The position numbers and the translations under genes are program-made. Of a stretch of DNA of 64,000 nt, positions 40,077 through 50,569 are shown one piece after another; the stretch's first letter is position 1, and each line of letters opens with the position of its first letter. The DNA comes from JACVRW01 sp963827065 (GTDB lineage: Bacteria; Actinomycetota; Thermoleophilia; Solirubrobacterales; Thermoleophilaceae), in assembly GCA_963827065.1 (NCBI GenBank), contig CAWGZM010000014.1:186001-250000 (forward strand). The letters run 5' to 3'. The notes under the pieces were generated by a model. That model saw only the letters and a list, made by a program, of their open reading frames with translations, was not told where the DNA came from and did no database searches.

Positions 40077-41189
40077 TTGAAGCTCACCGTTTCACGGGAA
40101 ACGTTCCTCGCGCGTCTCGGCATCGCCGTCCGCGGCGCATCCACGCGCAGCGCGATACAGACCCTGTCCGGTGTCCTCCTGCGAGTGGACGACGGTACGG
40201 CGGAGCTGCAGGCGACCGACATGGAGCTCGGCGTCCGTGTTTCGCTCGAGGCCCGCGAGTCCACAGCCGGGCAGGCGGTCATCCCCGCCCGGCTCCTACT
40301 CGACGTCGTTCGCTCGCTCCCGAAGGACGAGCTGACGCTCGAGTACCGCAGCTCACATCAGGACGTCGAGGTTGTCTCGGGGCCGGCCCGCTTTCACCTG
40401 CGGACGCTTCCCACCGAGGACTTCCCGAAGCTGCCCGAGGCGCCCGCCGAGGGCGGCCTCAGCGTGCCCGCCGAGGCCTTCGTCGACACGATCGGCCGAG
40501 TTGCCCGAGCGGCCTCGCGGGACGAGACCCGGCCTCACCTGACCGGCGTGCTCGTGACCGCGAGCGGCACCGATTTGCGCATGGTCGCCACCGACTCGTA
40601 TCGGCTGAGCGTGAAGGAGACGACGCTCGAGACGGCACTCAGCGGCGACCTCGAGGCGAACGTGCCCGCCCGCACGCTGCAGGAGCTCGGCCGCATTGCG
40701 ACGGCCGGCGAGGCGGAGACGATCGGCGTGGCGGCGCTCGAGAACCAGGTCGTCTTCACTGTCGGCGACGTCGTCCTCTCGTCGCGGCTCGTCGAGGGCC
40801 GCTTCCCCAACTACCAGCAGCTCCTCCCCGAGTCCTATGAGCACGAGCTGAAGGTGAGCCGCGAGGAGCTGCTCGAGGTGGTCCGCCGCATCGGCCTGCT
40901 CGCCCAGAAGAACGCGCCGCTGCGGCTGCGCTTCACGGAGGGCGCACTCGATGTCTCGGCGCAGACACCTGATGTGGGTGAGGCGAGCGAGTCGCTGCCG
41001 GTGCCGTTCAGCGGCGAGGAGCTCGAGATCGGCTTCAACCCCGAGTTCTTCCGCGACGGGCTCGACAGCGCCGAGGCTGAGGAGCTCGTTCTGAAGCTGA
41101 TCAGCCCACTGCGCCCCGGCCTCATCGAGTCGAGCGGGGACGACGCGGGCTTCCGCTACCTCGTCATGCCAATCCGCTTGAACGTGTAG
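40077..41189 (+). CDS. dnaN: DNA polymerase III sliding clamp, beta subunit
   Basis: 370 residues from TTG 40077 (LKLTVSRETFLARL), supported by the family N-terminus; the frame is open 57 bases upstream. The three beta-clamp domains are recognisable: GVLLRVDDGTAELQATDMEL and VIPARLLLDVVRSLP early, GVLVTASGTDLRMVATDSYRL in the middle, FNPEFFRDGLDSAEAEEL late, and the C-terminal YLVMPIRLNV. The VSRET codons form a parS-like palindrome identical to that in rsmG. recF follows after seven bases. Confidence 0.96.
   Translation: MKLTVSRETFLARLGIAVRGASTRSAIQTLSGVLLRVDDGTAELQATDMELGVRVSLEARESTAGQAVIPARLLLDVVRSLPKDELTLEYRSSHQDVEVVSGPARFHLRTLPTEDFPKLPEAPAEGGLSVPAEAFVDTIGRVARAASRDETRPHLTGVLVTASGTDLRMVATDSYRLSVKETTLETALSGDLEANVPARTLQELGRIATAGEAETIGVAALENQVVFTVGDVVLSSRLVEGRFPNYQQLLPESYEHELKVSREELLEVVRRIGLLAQKNAPLRLRFTEGALDVSAQTPDVGEASESLPVPFSGEELEIGFNPEFFRDGLDSAEAEELVLKLISPLRPGLIESSGDDAGFRYLVMPIRLNV
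40088..40103 (+). promoter_or_regulatory. parS-like ParB-binding site in dnaN
   Basis: CGTTTCACGGGAAACG, identical to the rsmG site and one central base away from the parS core. It encodes Thr-Val-Ser-Arg-Glu-Thr at the start of DnaN. Confidence 0.65.
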
Positions 41190-41196
41190 GGGTGCC

Positions 41197-42306
41197 GTGG
41201 TCGCGACGCGCATCGAGCTGCGCGACTTCCGCAACTACGAGCTCGCCGAGCTCGACATCGCGCCCGGCCTGACCGTGGTCGCCGGGCAGAACGGGGCCGG
41301 CAAGACCAACCTGCTGGAGGCGCTCTACTTCGGCTGCACCGCACGCTCGCCGCGTACGTCCAACGAGCGCGAGCTGGTGCGCCGCGGCGCGTCCATCACG
41401 CGCGTAGTCCTCGACACCGCTTCCGAGGACGAGGTCCACCGGATCGAGGTCGGCTTCGAGCCGGGCGAGGCCAAGCATCTGCGCGTCGACGGCAGCGCTG
41501 TCGACAGCGTGTCGGGGAGCGAGGCCCGGCCACTCGCGAGCGTCTTCCTGCCGGAGCGGCTCGAGCTCGTCAAGGGCGCCCCGGCGGGGCGCAGGGCGCA
41601 TCTCGACCAGGTGGTCGCCGCCCTCTGGCCGGCCCGCGCAGGGACGCGCGCGTCCTACTCGCGCGCGCTCGCGCAACGGAACGCACTGATCGCTCGGATC
41701 CGCGCCGGCGCCGCGGGGCCGGCTGCGCTCGACGCCTGGGACGCCGAGCTCGCGCGCCAGGGCATGCGGCTGATGGAGGACCGGGCCGAGGCGGTGGCCG
41801 GCCTGCGCCCGCCGTTCGCGGAGCTCGCCACCCGGCTCGGCCTGCCCGGCACGGCCGAGCTGCGCTACCGGCCGCGCTCCGGCGCTGAGGACGCGGACGG
41901 CCTCGCCGCGGAGCTCGCTGAGCGCCGCACGGCCGACCTCGAGCGCGGCTTCACCGCGCACGGCCCGCACCGGGACGAGCTGCAGCTGCTCCTCGAGGGT
42001 GCCACGCTGCGGGCCTACGGATCGCAGGGCCAGCAGCGAGCGGCCCTGCTGGCGCTGCTCTTCGCCGAGCGCGGGCTGCTCGCCGAGCGCCGTGGCCGCG
42101 CGCCGCTGATGCTGCTCGACGACGTGATGTCCGAGCTCGACGCCGCGCGGCGCGACCTGCTGGCGGGCTTGCTGCGCTCGGGCGGCCAGGCTGTGATCAC
42201 AGCGACCGAGCCGGAGCATGTCCCGGGGACGGCGCTCTCGGACGGCGGGTTCGTGCGCGTCGAGGCAGGCCAGGTCCTGGCGGCGCCGCGCGAGGTGGCC
42301 GCGTGA
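41197..42306 (+). CDS. recF: DNA replication and repair protein RecF
   Basis: 369 residues from GTG 41197. RIELRDFRNYELAELDIAPG is the N-terminus of RecF, Walker A is GQNGAGKTN (30-38), the ABC-like signature region is AYGSQGQQRAALLALLFAE and Walker B is PLMLLDDVMSELDAARR. It helps load RecA at gaps with RecO/RecR. It lies in the dnaN-recF-dciA transcript and overlaps the next gene by four bases. Confidence 0.96.
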   Translation: MVATRIELRDFRNYELAELDIAPGLTVVAGQNGAGKTNLLEALYFGCTARSPRTSNERELVRRGASITRVVLDTASEDEVHRIEVGFEPGEAKHLRVDGSAVDSVSGSEARPLASVFLPERLELVKGAPAGRRAHLDQVVAALWPARAGTRASYSRALAQRNALIARIRAGAAGPAALDAWDAELARQGMRLMEDRAEAVAGLRPPFAELATRLGLPGTAELRYRPRSGAEDADGLAAELAERRTADLERGFTAHGPHRDELQLLLEGATLRAYGSQGQQRAALLALLFAERGLLAERRGRAPLMLLDDVMSELDAARRDLLAGLLRSGGQAVITATEPEHVPGTALSDGGFVRVEAGQVLAAPREVAA

Positions 42307-42614
42307 GGCGCCGCGCGCCGCGGCCGCTCGCCCTGGCACTCGCCGGCGTTGTCGAGCGCTCCGAGCCCGCCACCGTGCTCGCGCGCGCCCAGGGCGCGTG
42401 GGGGGAGGCCGCCGGGCCCGGCCTGGCCGCGTTCGCCGAGCCCGTGTCGGAGCGCGACGGCGTGCTCACGGTGGCCTGCGAATCGGGGGTATGGGCCCAC
42501 GAATTGGAGCTGCTCGGACCCGATCTGCTGACCCGCCTGAACGGCGCCTTGGGAGGCCCGCCGGAGGGAAAACTGACGCGGCTCCGGTTCGTCGTCGGTT
42601 CGGGTCCGAACTGA
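42303..42614 (+). CDS. DciA-like protein (DUF721)
   Basis: 103 residues from GTG 42303, overlapping the recF stop (GTGA). The pattern VLARAQGAWGEAAGPGLAAFAEPVSERDGVLTVACESGVWAHELELL is the DUF721/DciA KH-like core (W-x-x-x-x-G ... G-x-L-x-v-x-c-x-s-x-W-a-x-e-L). DciA is a replicative helicase operator in bacteria lacking DnaC/DnaI. Here a DnaC/DnaI-like ATPase is also encoded next to dnaB, so its role is worth noting. A terminator follows. Confidence 0.85.
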   Translation: MRRRAPRPLALALAGVVERSEPATVLARAQGAWGEAAGPGLAAFAEPVSERDGVLTVACESGVWAHELELLGPDLLTRLNGALGGPPEGKLTRLRFVVGSGPN

Positions 42615-42638
42615 GCGCGCAAACCCAGTTACAGAGCG

Positions 42639-42671
42639 GCGGCCGGGGTGACCGGCCGCGTGCTCGTTTTT
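42639..42671 (+). terminator. Rho-independent terminator after dciA
   Basis: GCGGCCGG and CCGGCCGC (8 pairs) with a GGTGA loop, followed after seven bases by TTTTT (42667-42671). It ends the dnaN-recF-dciA transcript. The remaining gap to gyrB (about 170 bases) contains an AT-richer patch and TAATAT at about 42731, a candidate gyrB -10. Confidence 0.75.
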
Positions 42672-42844
42672 GCGCGATTTGCGGGCATTTTGTAACACTC
42701 GAGGTCGTCCGGAGCGGGGGGTAGCCTGCTAATATCAGAGGCGGTCTTATGTAGCGCCCCGGCCCGTGTTGACTGGCGGCACGGCGTCGGGGCTTTTCAT
42801 GGTGTTCAGCGGTCCGTCGAGGGTCGCTCGATGAAGGGAAACAC

Positions 42845-45337
42845 TTGGCGGAACGGCCCGAGAACGGCGAGCAGCAGAATCAGGGAGACGGCGCGGTCCC
42901 CCAGCCGGGCGAAGGCGCTTCCGCGAAGAAGGGCGGCGGCGGAAACGGCACCTACGGCGCTCAGGACATCACCGTCCTCGAGGGCCTCGAGGCCGTTCGC
43001 AAGCGGCCCGGCATGTACATCGGCTCGACCGGCATGCGCGGCCTCCATCACCTGATCTACGAGGTGATGGACAACTCGGTCGACGAGGCGCTCGCCGGCG
43101 AGGCCGACGAGGTCGAGATCGTCATCCATCCCGACAACAGCGTGACCGTGACCGACAACGGGCGCGGGATTCCCGTCGACGTGATGGAGAAGGAGAAGCG
43201 GCCGGCGGCCGAGGTCGTCCTGACCGTTCTGCACGCCGGTGGCAAGTTCGGCGACGGCGGCGGTTACAAGGTGTCAGGCGGCCTGCACGGCGTCGGCGTC
43301 TCGGTCGTCAACGCGCTGTCCGAGTGGCTCCACCTGACGATCTGGCGCGACGGCTACGAGCACACCCAGTCCTACGAGCGCGGCAAGCCGATGGGCGAGC
43401 TCAAGCGCGGCGCCAAGACGGACCGGCGCGGCACCAGCATCAGCTGGCTGCCGGACATGGAGATCTTCGAGGCGATCGACTACGACCGGACGGTGCTCGA
43501 GCAGCGCTTCCGCGAGATGGCCTTCCTCACGCGGGGCCTCAAGATCGGCTTCCGGGACGAGCGCGGCGAGCGCTTCGAGACGAGCTTCCAGTACGACGGC
43601 GGCATCGTGGACTTCGTCAAGTACCTGCACGGCCAGGGAACGCGCGAGCCGCTCCACAAGAAGATCGTCTACGTCGAGGACTCGAGCGACATCGGCGAGG
43701 TCGAGGTCGCCCTGCAGTGGAACGACTCCTATCAGGAGGCGCTGCTCTCGTTCGCGAACAACATCAACACGCACGAGGGTGGTACCCACCTGTCCGGCTT
43801 CCGCTCGGCCCTCACGCGCACGATCAACGCCTACGCCCGCCAGAAGGGCGAGCTCAAGGAGAAGGACCAGAACCTCCAGGGTGAGGACATCCGCGAGGGC
43901 CTCACGGCGATCATCTCGGTGAAGATCGCCGACCCGCAGTTCGAGGGCCAGACGAAGACGAAGCTGGGCAACCCGCCGGTCGAGGGCTTCGTGCAGGCGG
44001 CCGTCAACAAGGGCCTCGCCGAGTTCCTCGAGGAGAGCCCGACCGACGCCAACCAGATCATCAAGAAGGCCGTCGCGGCCCAGCGCGCCCGCGAGGCGGC
44101 GCGCAAGGCGCGCGACCTCACGCGGCGCAAGTCGGCGCTCGAGAACTCGACGCTGCCCGGCAAGCTGGCCGACTGCACCGTACGCGATCCCGCGCTCGCC
44201 GAGATCTTCATCGTCGAGGGCGACTCCGCGGGCGGCTCCGCCAAGCAGGGCCGCGACCGCAACACCCAGGCGATCCTGCCGCTGCGCGGGAAGATCATCA
44301 ACGTCGAGAAGAACCGCATCGACAAGGTCCTCTCGAACAAGGAGATCCAGGCGCTGATCACGGCGATCGGCACCGGGATCCGCGAGGAGTTCGACATCGA
44401 GAAGGCCCGTTACCACAAGGTGATCGTCATGACGGACGCCGACGTGGACGGGGCGCACATCCGCACGCTCGTGCTCACCTTCCTCTACCGCGAGATGCCG
44501 GACCTGATCGACGCCGGCTACGTCTACATCGCGAAGCCGCCGCTCTACAAGATCAAGTCGGGCAAGCAGGACGTCTACATCGAGAAGGAGTCCGAGCTCG
44601 AGGAGGTCCTGCTGCGCGACAAGCTCGAGAAGATGGACGTGGTGGACCGCGAGGGCAAGGCCTTCAGCCTCACCCATGCCCGCTGGCAGAAATACGGACG
44701 GCTCCTGAAGCAGTACGAGGGTTGGGCCGCCGCGCTGCGCGCCGAGTGGGGACACGACCCGATCACCTTCCTCGAGGAGTCGACAATCCTCGACGAGGGC
44801 GCGACCGACCCGGAGACGGTGATCGCGCTGCTTCAGGGCGAGGATCACGAGGGAGAGCCCTACGAGACGCGGCTCGTCAGCGAGGACGAGAACATGATCG
44901 TCGCCCACGTGGTCGAGCGAAAGACGGGCACCGCCCAGACCTACCGGCTCGCGCGACGACTGTTCTCGACACCCGAGTACACCGGCTTCGTGAAGATCCA
45001 CAAGGAGCTCGAGGCGCTCGCCGGCACTCCGCCCTTCGGCATCACGCTCGGGAAAAAGGAGGGTGAGGCGCTCTCGTTCGAGGAGCTGCGCTCGAAGGTG
45101 ATCGAGATCTGCCGGGACGGCGTCCCGCTGCAGCGCTTCAAGGGCCTCGGCGAGATGAACGCCGACCAGCTCTTCGACACGACGATGGATCCCGAGGAGC
45201 GCACGCTGCAGCTCGTGACGATCGACGACGCGAGTGGGGCGGATCAGATCTTCTCGATGCTGATGGGGGACAGCGTCGAGCCGCGCCGTGAGTTCATCGA
45301 GAACCACGCCCGCGAAGTCACCAACCTGGACGTCTAG
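42845..45337 (+). CDS. gyrB: DNA gyrase subunit B
   Basis: 830 residues from TTG 42845. After a 40-residue Gly/Gln/Glu-rich lead, ITVLEGLEAVRKRPGMYIGS opens the GHKL ATPase, with DNSVDEALAG and VTDNGRGIPVD. The TOPRIM domain has EGDSAGGS (458-465) and MTDADVDGAHI (529-539), and QRFKGLGEMNADQL follows near 762. Between KSGKQDVYIEKE (about 577) and that last block lie about 170 extra residues, comparable to the insertion of E. coli GyrB and absent from mycobacterial or Bacillus GyrB. It supplies ATP-driven strand passage and works with GyrA, which starts 14 bases downstream. Confidence 0.96.
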   Translation: MAERPENGEQQNQGDGAVPQPGEGASAKKGGGGNGTYGAQDITVLEGLEAVRKRPGMYIGSTGMRGLHHLIYEVMDNSVDEALAGEADEVEIVIHPDNSVTVTDNGRGIPVDVMEKEKRPAAEVVLTVLHAGGKFGDGGGYKVSGGLHGVGVSVVNALSEWLHLTIWRDGYEHTQSYERGKPMGELKRGAKTDRRGTSISWLPDMEIFEAIDYDRTVLEQRFREMAFLTRGLKIGFRDERGERFETSFQYDGGIVDFVKYLHGQGTREPLHKKIVYVEDSSDIGEVEVALQWNDSYQEALLSFANNINTHEGGTHLSGFRSALTRTINAYARQKGELKEKDQNLQGEDIREGLTAIISVKIADPQFEGQTKTKLGNPPVEGFVQAAVNKGLAEFLEESPTDANQIIKKAVAAQRAREAARKARDLTRRKSALENSTLPGKLADCTVRDPALAEIFIVEGDSAGGSAKQGRDRNTQAILPLRGKIINVEKNRIDKVLSNKEIQALITAIGTGIREEFDIEKARYHKVIVMTDADVDGAHIRTLVLTFLYREMPDLIDAGYVYIAKPPLYKIKSGKQDVYIEKESELEEVLLRDKLEKMDVVDREGKAFSLTHARWQKYGRLLKQYEGWAAALRAEWGHDPITFLEESTILDEGATDPETVIALLQGEDHEGEPYETRLVSEDENMIVAHVVERKTGTAQTYRLARRLFSTPEYTGFVKIHKELEALAGTPPFGITLGKKEGEALSFEELRSKVIEICRDGVPLQRFKGLGEMNADQLFDTTMDPEERTLQLVTIDDASGADQIFSMLMGDSVEPRREFIENHAREVTNLDV

Positions 45338-45351
45338 GGAGGCGTCGCCGA

Positions 45352-47862
<2,511 letters not shown>

Positions 47863-47905
47863 CGGCGATTAGGGGGCTCCCAGTCGACCTCCGCGTCTGC
47901 TTCAA

Positions 47906-47921
47906 TCTCTGGTACCAGAGA
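47906..47921. repeat. 16-base perfect palindrome
   Basis: TCTCTGGTACCAGAGA, 43 bases after the gyrA stop. It may be a short hairpin or a dimeric-repressor operator for the transcription unit behind it. Confidence 0.45.
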
Positions 47922-47936
47922 AAGGGGGTGGTCCGA

Positions 47937-48138
47937 ACTTGACTGACAGAATTCTTGGGACCCTGGAGGTGTCCGGCCGCTAGACCGGTTGCTGGGCCCC
48001 GTTTAGCGGAGTCCAAACCGAGACACCGTCGGTGGCTCTGGCCGGGAGTGGTTCCTCTGGCCGCGACGGAACCGCCGATCGAGTCCAGTCAACGGTTCAT
48101 GCGAGGGGCGCTCCCGAGGGGGCGCCCCTCGTGCTTTA
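47937..48138 (+). ncRNA. Candidate structured RNA or riboswitch-like leader
   Basis: TTGACT at 47939-47944 resembles a -35 box. Downstream, GGTGTC (47968-47973) pairs with GACACC (48022-48027), enclosing a 9-pair helix CCGCTAGAC/GTTTAGCGG (47977-47985 with 48001-48009). CCGTCG/CGACGG (48026-48031 with 48064-48069) and GGTTCC/GGAACC (48050-48055 with 48068-48073) are mutually exclusive alternatives. A 10-pair hairpin (48102-48111 with 48122-48131) then closes the element, 30 bases before a SnoaL-like gene. No coding frame is convincing. No known RNA class is recognised. Confidence 0.45.
48102..48138 (+). terminator. Strong terminator hairpin upstream of the SnoaL-like gene
   Basis: CGAGGGGCGC pairs perfectly with GCGCCCCTCG, extendable inside by further pairs, followed by tgcttta. 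It ends the structured region and precedes the GTG start at 48162 by 30 bases, so it is either the end of a small RNA or an attenuator. Confidence 0.65.
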
Positions 48139-48161
48139 CGGGGCGCGATACTTCGTCCGTC

Positions 48162-48566
48162 GTGTCCGCCAGCAACGTCGAGGTCGTGCGCCGGAGCTTC
48201 GAGGCGTTCGCGCGCGGTGACCTCGACGCCTTCTTCGCGGAGCACGCGCCGGAGATCGAGTGGACCACCGGCGCCGACGAGCCGGACCCGCAGACCTACC
48301 GCGGGCCGGAGGAGATGCGGCGCTTCACGGTGGACACGTCCGAGGCGTGGGTCAACCGCTTCGACGGCGTGGTGAGGTTCAAGGACTTCATCGACCTGGG
48401 CGATTGGGTCGTGGTCCCATGGACCGCCACCCTCGAGGGCAGGGCGAGCGGTCTCGCGATGGAGGTGTACGAGACCTACGCGGTCCGCGTAGTGGAGGGC
48501 AGGATCGTGCGGGTGGACGAGTACCGGACCACGGAGGAGGCGCTCAAGGCCTGCGCTCCGGGCTAG
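48162..48566 (+). CDS. SnoaL-like (NTF2 fold) protein
   Basis: 134 residues from GTG 48162. NVEVVRRSFEAFARGDLDAFF followed by HAPEIEWTTGADEPDPQTY and GPEEMRRFTVDTSEAW is the standard opening of SnoaL-like polyketide-cyclase/ketosteroid-isomerase-fold proteins. VRVVEGRIVRVDEYRTTEEAL is the closing strand pair. Members include isomerases, hydrolases and many without known activity. It stands alone after the candidate RNA and is convergent with a coiled-coil protein gene whose stop is one base away. Confidence 0.82.
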   Translation: MSASNVEVVRRSFEAFARGDLDAFFAEHAPEIEWTTGADEPDPQTYRGPEEMRRFTVDTSEAWVNRFDGVVRFKDFIDLGDWVVVPWTATLEGRASGLAMEVYETYAVRVVEGRIVRVDEYRTTEEALKACAPG

Positions 48567-48567
48567 C

Positions 48568-49035
48568 TCAGGGCGCGGTCTCGGTCTCGGTGTTCGTGTC
48601 GGCCTGGCTCTGCTCGAGCTGGTCGACGCGGCCTTCGAGATCGTCGACTCGGTTTCCGAGGCGCTCGACGTCCTGGGCCGCGCCCGAGGCCTCGTCCTCG
48701 AACTGCCCGAGCCGGTCCTCGAGCTTCGCCACGTCCTCCGAGCTGGGGAGACCCTCGATGCGCTGCTCGAGGTCGTCGATGCGGTCGTTCAGCTGACGCT
48801 CGATGCGACCGATCTGGCCGGCGGCCTCCTCGCGCCCGGCCTCGTCCTCCTGGTTCGCCTGGATCAGCGCGAACACGGCGAGGGCCGTGGCGGCGACCGC
48901 CCACACGCCTGCCACGATCAGCCAGCGGCGCAGGCCCTTGAACTGGGCGACGGTCGCCGGCAGCTGGTCGTCCGCGAGCAGGCGCTCGCCGCGTCCGGGT
49001 GGCGGCCGCGAGCCCGGGCGGGCCGGTTCGTTCAT
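48568..49035 (-). CDS. Single-pass membrane protein with an extracytoplasmic coiled coil
   Basis: 155 residues from ATG 49035, overlapping the HNH gene stop (TGATG). A Pro/Arg-rich cytoplasmic start and FKGLRRWLIVAGVWAVAATALA (membrane helix about 33-58) are followed by a long heptad-rich acidic helix: IGRIERQLNDRIDDLEQRIE, EDVAKLEDRLGQFEDEA, DVERLGNRVDDLEGRVDQLE. The tail is Thr/Glu-rich. The architecture suggests a septum- or wall-associated scaffold, but no family is recognised. It is likely co-transcribed with the HNH endonuclease. Confidence 0.7.
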   Translation of the reverse strand: MNEPARPGSRPPPGRGERLLADDQLPATVAQFKGLRRWLIVAGVWAVAATALAVFALIQANQEDEAGREEAAGQIGRIERQLNDRIDDLEQRIEGLPSSEDVAKLEDRLGQFEDEASGAAQDVERLGNRVDDLEGRVDQLEQSQADTNTETETAP

Positions 49036-49640
49036 CAGGCCGCCACGAGGTACTGCTCCCACGCCGCCGGGATCGTCGGTGCGGCGACGTGGATGAAGAT
49101 GGCCGGGTTGGGAGCGCGCGGCGTCCGGACCGGGACCATGTTGGCCTGCTGAGGCAGGCGGTCGCCCTTGCGCCGGTTGCAGGGCGCGCAGCAGGCGACG
49201 ATGTTCTCCCAGGTGGAGGGCCCGCCCTTCGAGCGCGGGATCACGTGGTCGACCGTGAGGCTGCTGCGCTCGTGGCCGCAGTACTGGCAGGTCCAGCGGT
49301 CACGGGCGAAGACGGCGCGGCGGGTGATCTTGCGGCGGTGCGCATCACGCGGGATGCGGACGTAGGTGAGGAGGCGGATCACGACCGGCCGGTCGAGGGT
49401 GAAGGACTCGGCGTGCAGGGCCCAGTCCCCTTTTTCGAGGACCTCGGCGCGGTTCTTCAGGATGAGCACGGCGGCGCGCCGGACGGTGCAGACGTTGATC
49501 GGCTCGTACGACGCGTTGAGCACGAGCACCCGGCCGGAGGAGGAGTGGCGCTGCGCAGGCCGGCCGGCCCCGTGCAGCGCGGCGGCAGGGCCTGGTTCCG
49601 TATCACCCGCCTCGAGCGTGAAGTTCACCCGTACAGCCAT
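49035..49640 (-). CDS. HNH endonuclease
   Basis: 201 residues from ATG 49640. The N-terminal part, GRVLVLNASYEPINVCTVRRA, is the recognisable opening of a widespread actinobacterial and cyanobacterial HNH family. The nuclease core has zinc-binding CQYC (118-121) and CAPC (151-154), with DHVIPRSKGGPSTWENIVAC between, i.e. the H-N-H catalytic scaffold. These small stand-alone HNH proteins occur in most actinobacterial genomes and their biological substrate is unclear. The frame is open upstream but overlaps pheA. Confidence 0.9.
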   Translation of the reverse strand: MAVRVNFTLEAGDTEPGPAAALHGAGRPAQRHSSSGRVLVLNASYEPINVCTVRRAAVLILKNRAEVLEKGDWALHAESFTLDRPVVIRLLTYVRIPRDAHRRKITRRAVFARDRWTCQYCGHERSSLTVDHVIPRSKGGPSTWENIVACCAPCNRRKGDRLPQQANMVPVRTPRAPNPAIFIHVAAPTIPAAWEQYLVAA

Positions 49641-49690
49641 GACTGCGCGCAGTTTAACCAGCGCCCCCGCGGCCAGGGCCGGCCAGGTGC

Positions 49691-49724
49691 CGACGGGGGG
49701 TCCGGGGGCGCGCGCCCCCGGCTG
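49691..49724 (-). terminator. Terminator-like hairpin element, copy B
   Basis: The second copy of the element at 9749-9784: a G5C/GC5 stem followed on the minus strand by cggacccccc. It lies eight bases after the pheA stop. Both copies share about 30 bases with few differences. Confidence 0.5.
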
Positions 49725-49732
49725 CGGTCCGA

Positions 49733-50569
49733 TCAGGTGGTGAACGCGCCGTACGAGCCGAGCACGCGAACCTCCTCGACGTGCGAGCCGAGCGCCTCGA
49801 GCGCTTCGCGCACCGGCGGGCGGGAGGCGGGCCCGTCGATGTCGGCTACGAACATGTAGTGCCCGAGCCGGATCCGGCGCGGCCGCGACTCGATCCTCGT
49901 CATGTTCACCTCGCGGCTCGACAGCTCGCCGAGCACGTCCACGAGCCAGCCGGGCGCCTCGTCGCCGGCTCCCCAGAAGACGATCGTCGTCTTCGCCGCG
50001 CCGTCGGGCTCGGCGGCCTCGGCGGCGGGGACGAGCCAGACGAAGCGCGTGGCGTTGTCCGGGTGGTCCTCGACGTCCGCCGCGATCAGCTCGCCGCCGT
50101 AGAGCTCGGCGGCCAGGCGCGAGCCGAGCGCCGCGGTCGTGGGTCCGGCGTCCCCGAGCGACGCCACCGCGTCGGCCGTCGAGGGCGCGCTCACGTGCTC
50201 GGCGCTCGGCAGACGCTGGCGCAGGAAGCGCGCGCATTGAGCGATCGCCTGCGGATGGGAGACGACCCGCTCGACGCGCTCGAGCGGGGTCGGCTCCGCC
50301 GCGATCAGGCAGTGGTGGATCGGGTGCACGAGCTCCGCGCCGATGCGGACGTCGACGGCCTCCAGCACCAGCGTGTCGAGTGTGACCGCCACGCCACCCT
50401 CGAGCGCGTTCTCGATCGGGACGACGGCGCGATCGGCGGCGCGCTCCTGCACGGCCATCACGGCGTCGTAGATCGTCGGGTAGGGCACCTGCTCGGCGCC
50501 CTCGGGGGCGGAGGCACGCAGGGCCTCACCGCTGTGGGTCCCCGCGGGACCCAGGTAGGCGACCCTCAC
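49733..50569 (-). CDS. pheA: Prephenate dehydratase
   Basis: 278 residues from GTG 50569, overlapping the DUF4446 stop as GTGA. VRVAYLGPAGTHSGEALRAS is the PDT start, VVPIENALEGGVAVTLDTL and HPIHHCLIAAE follow, and DNATRFVWLVP contains the catalytic TRF. The C-terminal ACT domain has the phenylalanine-binding ESRP motif in MTRIESRPRRIRLGHYMFV. It converts prephenate to phenylpyruvate with feedback by phenylalanine. It is a stand-alone PDT without chorismate mutase, as usual in Actinomycetota. Confidence 0.96.
   Translation of the reverse strand: MRVAYLGPAGTHSGEALRASAPEGAEQVPYPTIYDAVMAVQERAADRAVVPIENALEGGVAVTLDTLVLEAVDVRIGAELVHPIHHCLIAAEPTPLERVERVVSHPQAIAQCARFLRQRLPSAEHVSAPSTADAVASLGDAGPTTAALGSRLAAELYGGELIAADVEDHPDNATRFVWLVPAAEAAEPDGAAKTTIVFWGAGDEAPGWLVDVLGELSSREVNMTRIESRPRRIRLGHYMFVADIDGPASRPPVREALEALGSHVEEVRVLGSYGAFTT

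Noticed and set aside
42765..42800. gyrB promoter based on TTGACT at about 42770
   Set aside because: No acceptable -10 hexamer lies 16-18 bases downstream; TAATAT further upstream is an alternative but lacks a -35.
47921..47936. T-box-like string aaagggggtggtccg after gyrA
   Set aside because: It resembles the conserved T-box bulge only loosely, and the gene downstream is not an aminoacyl-tRNA synthetase or amino-acid gene.
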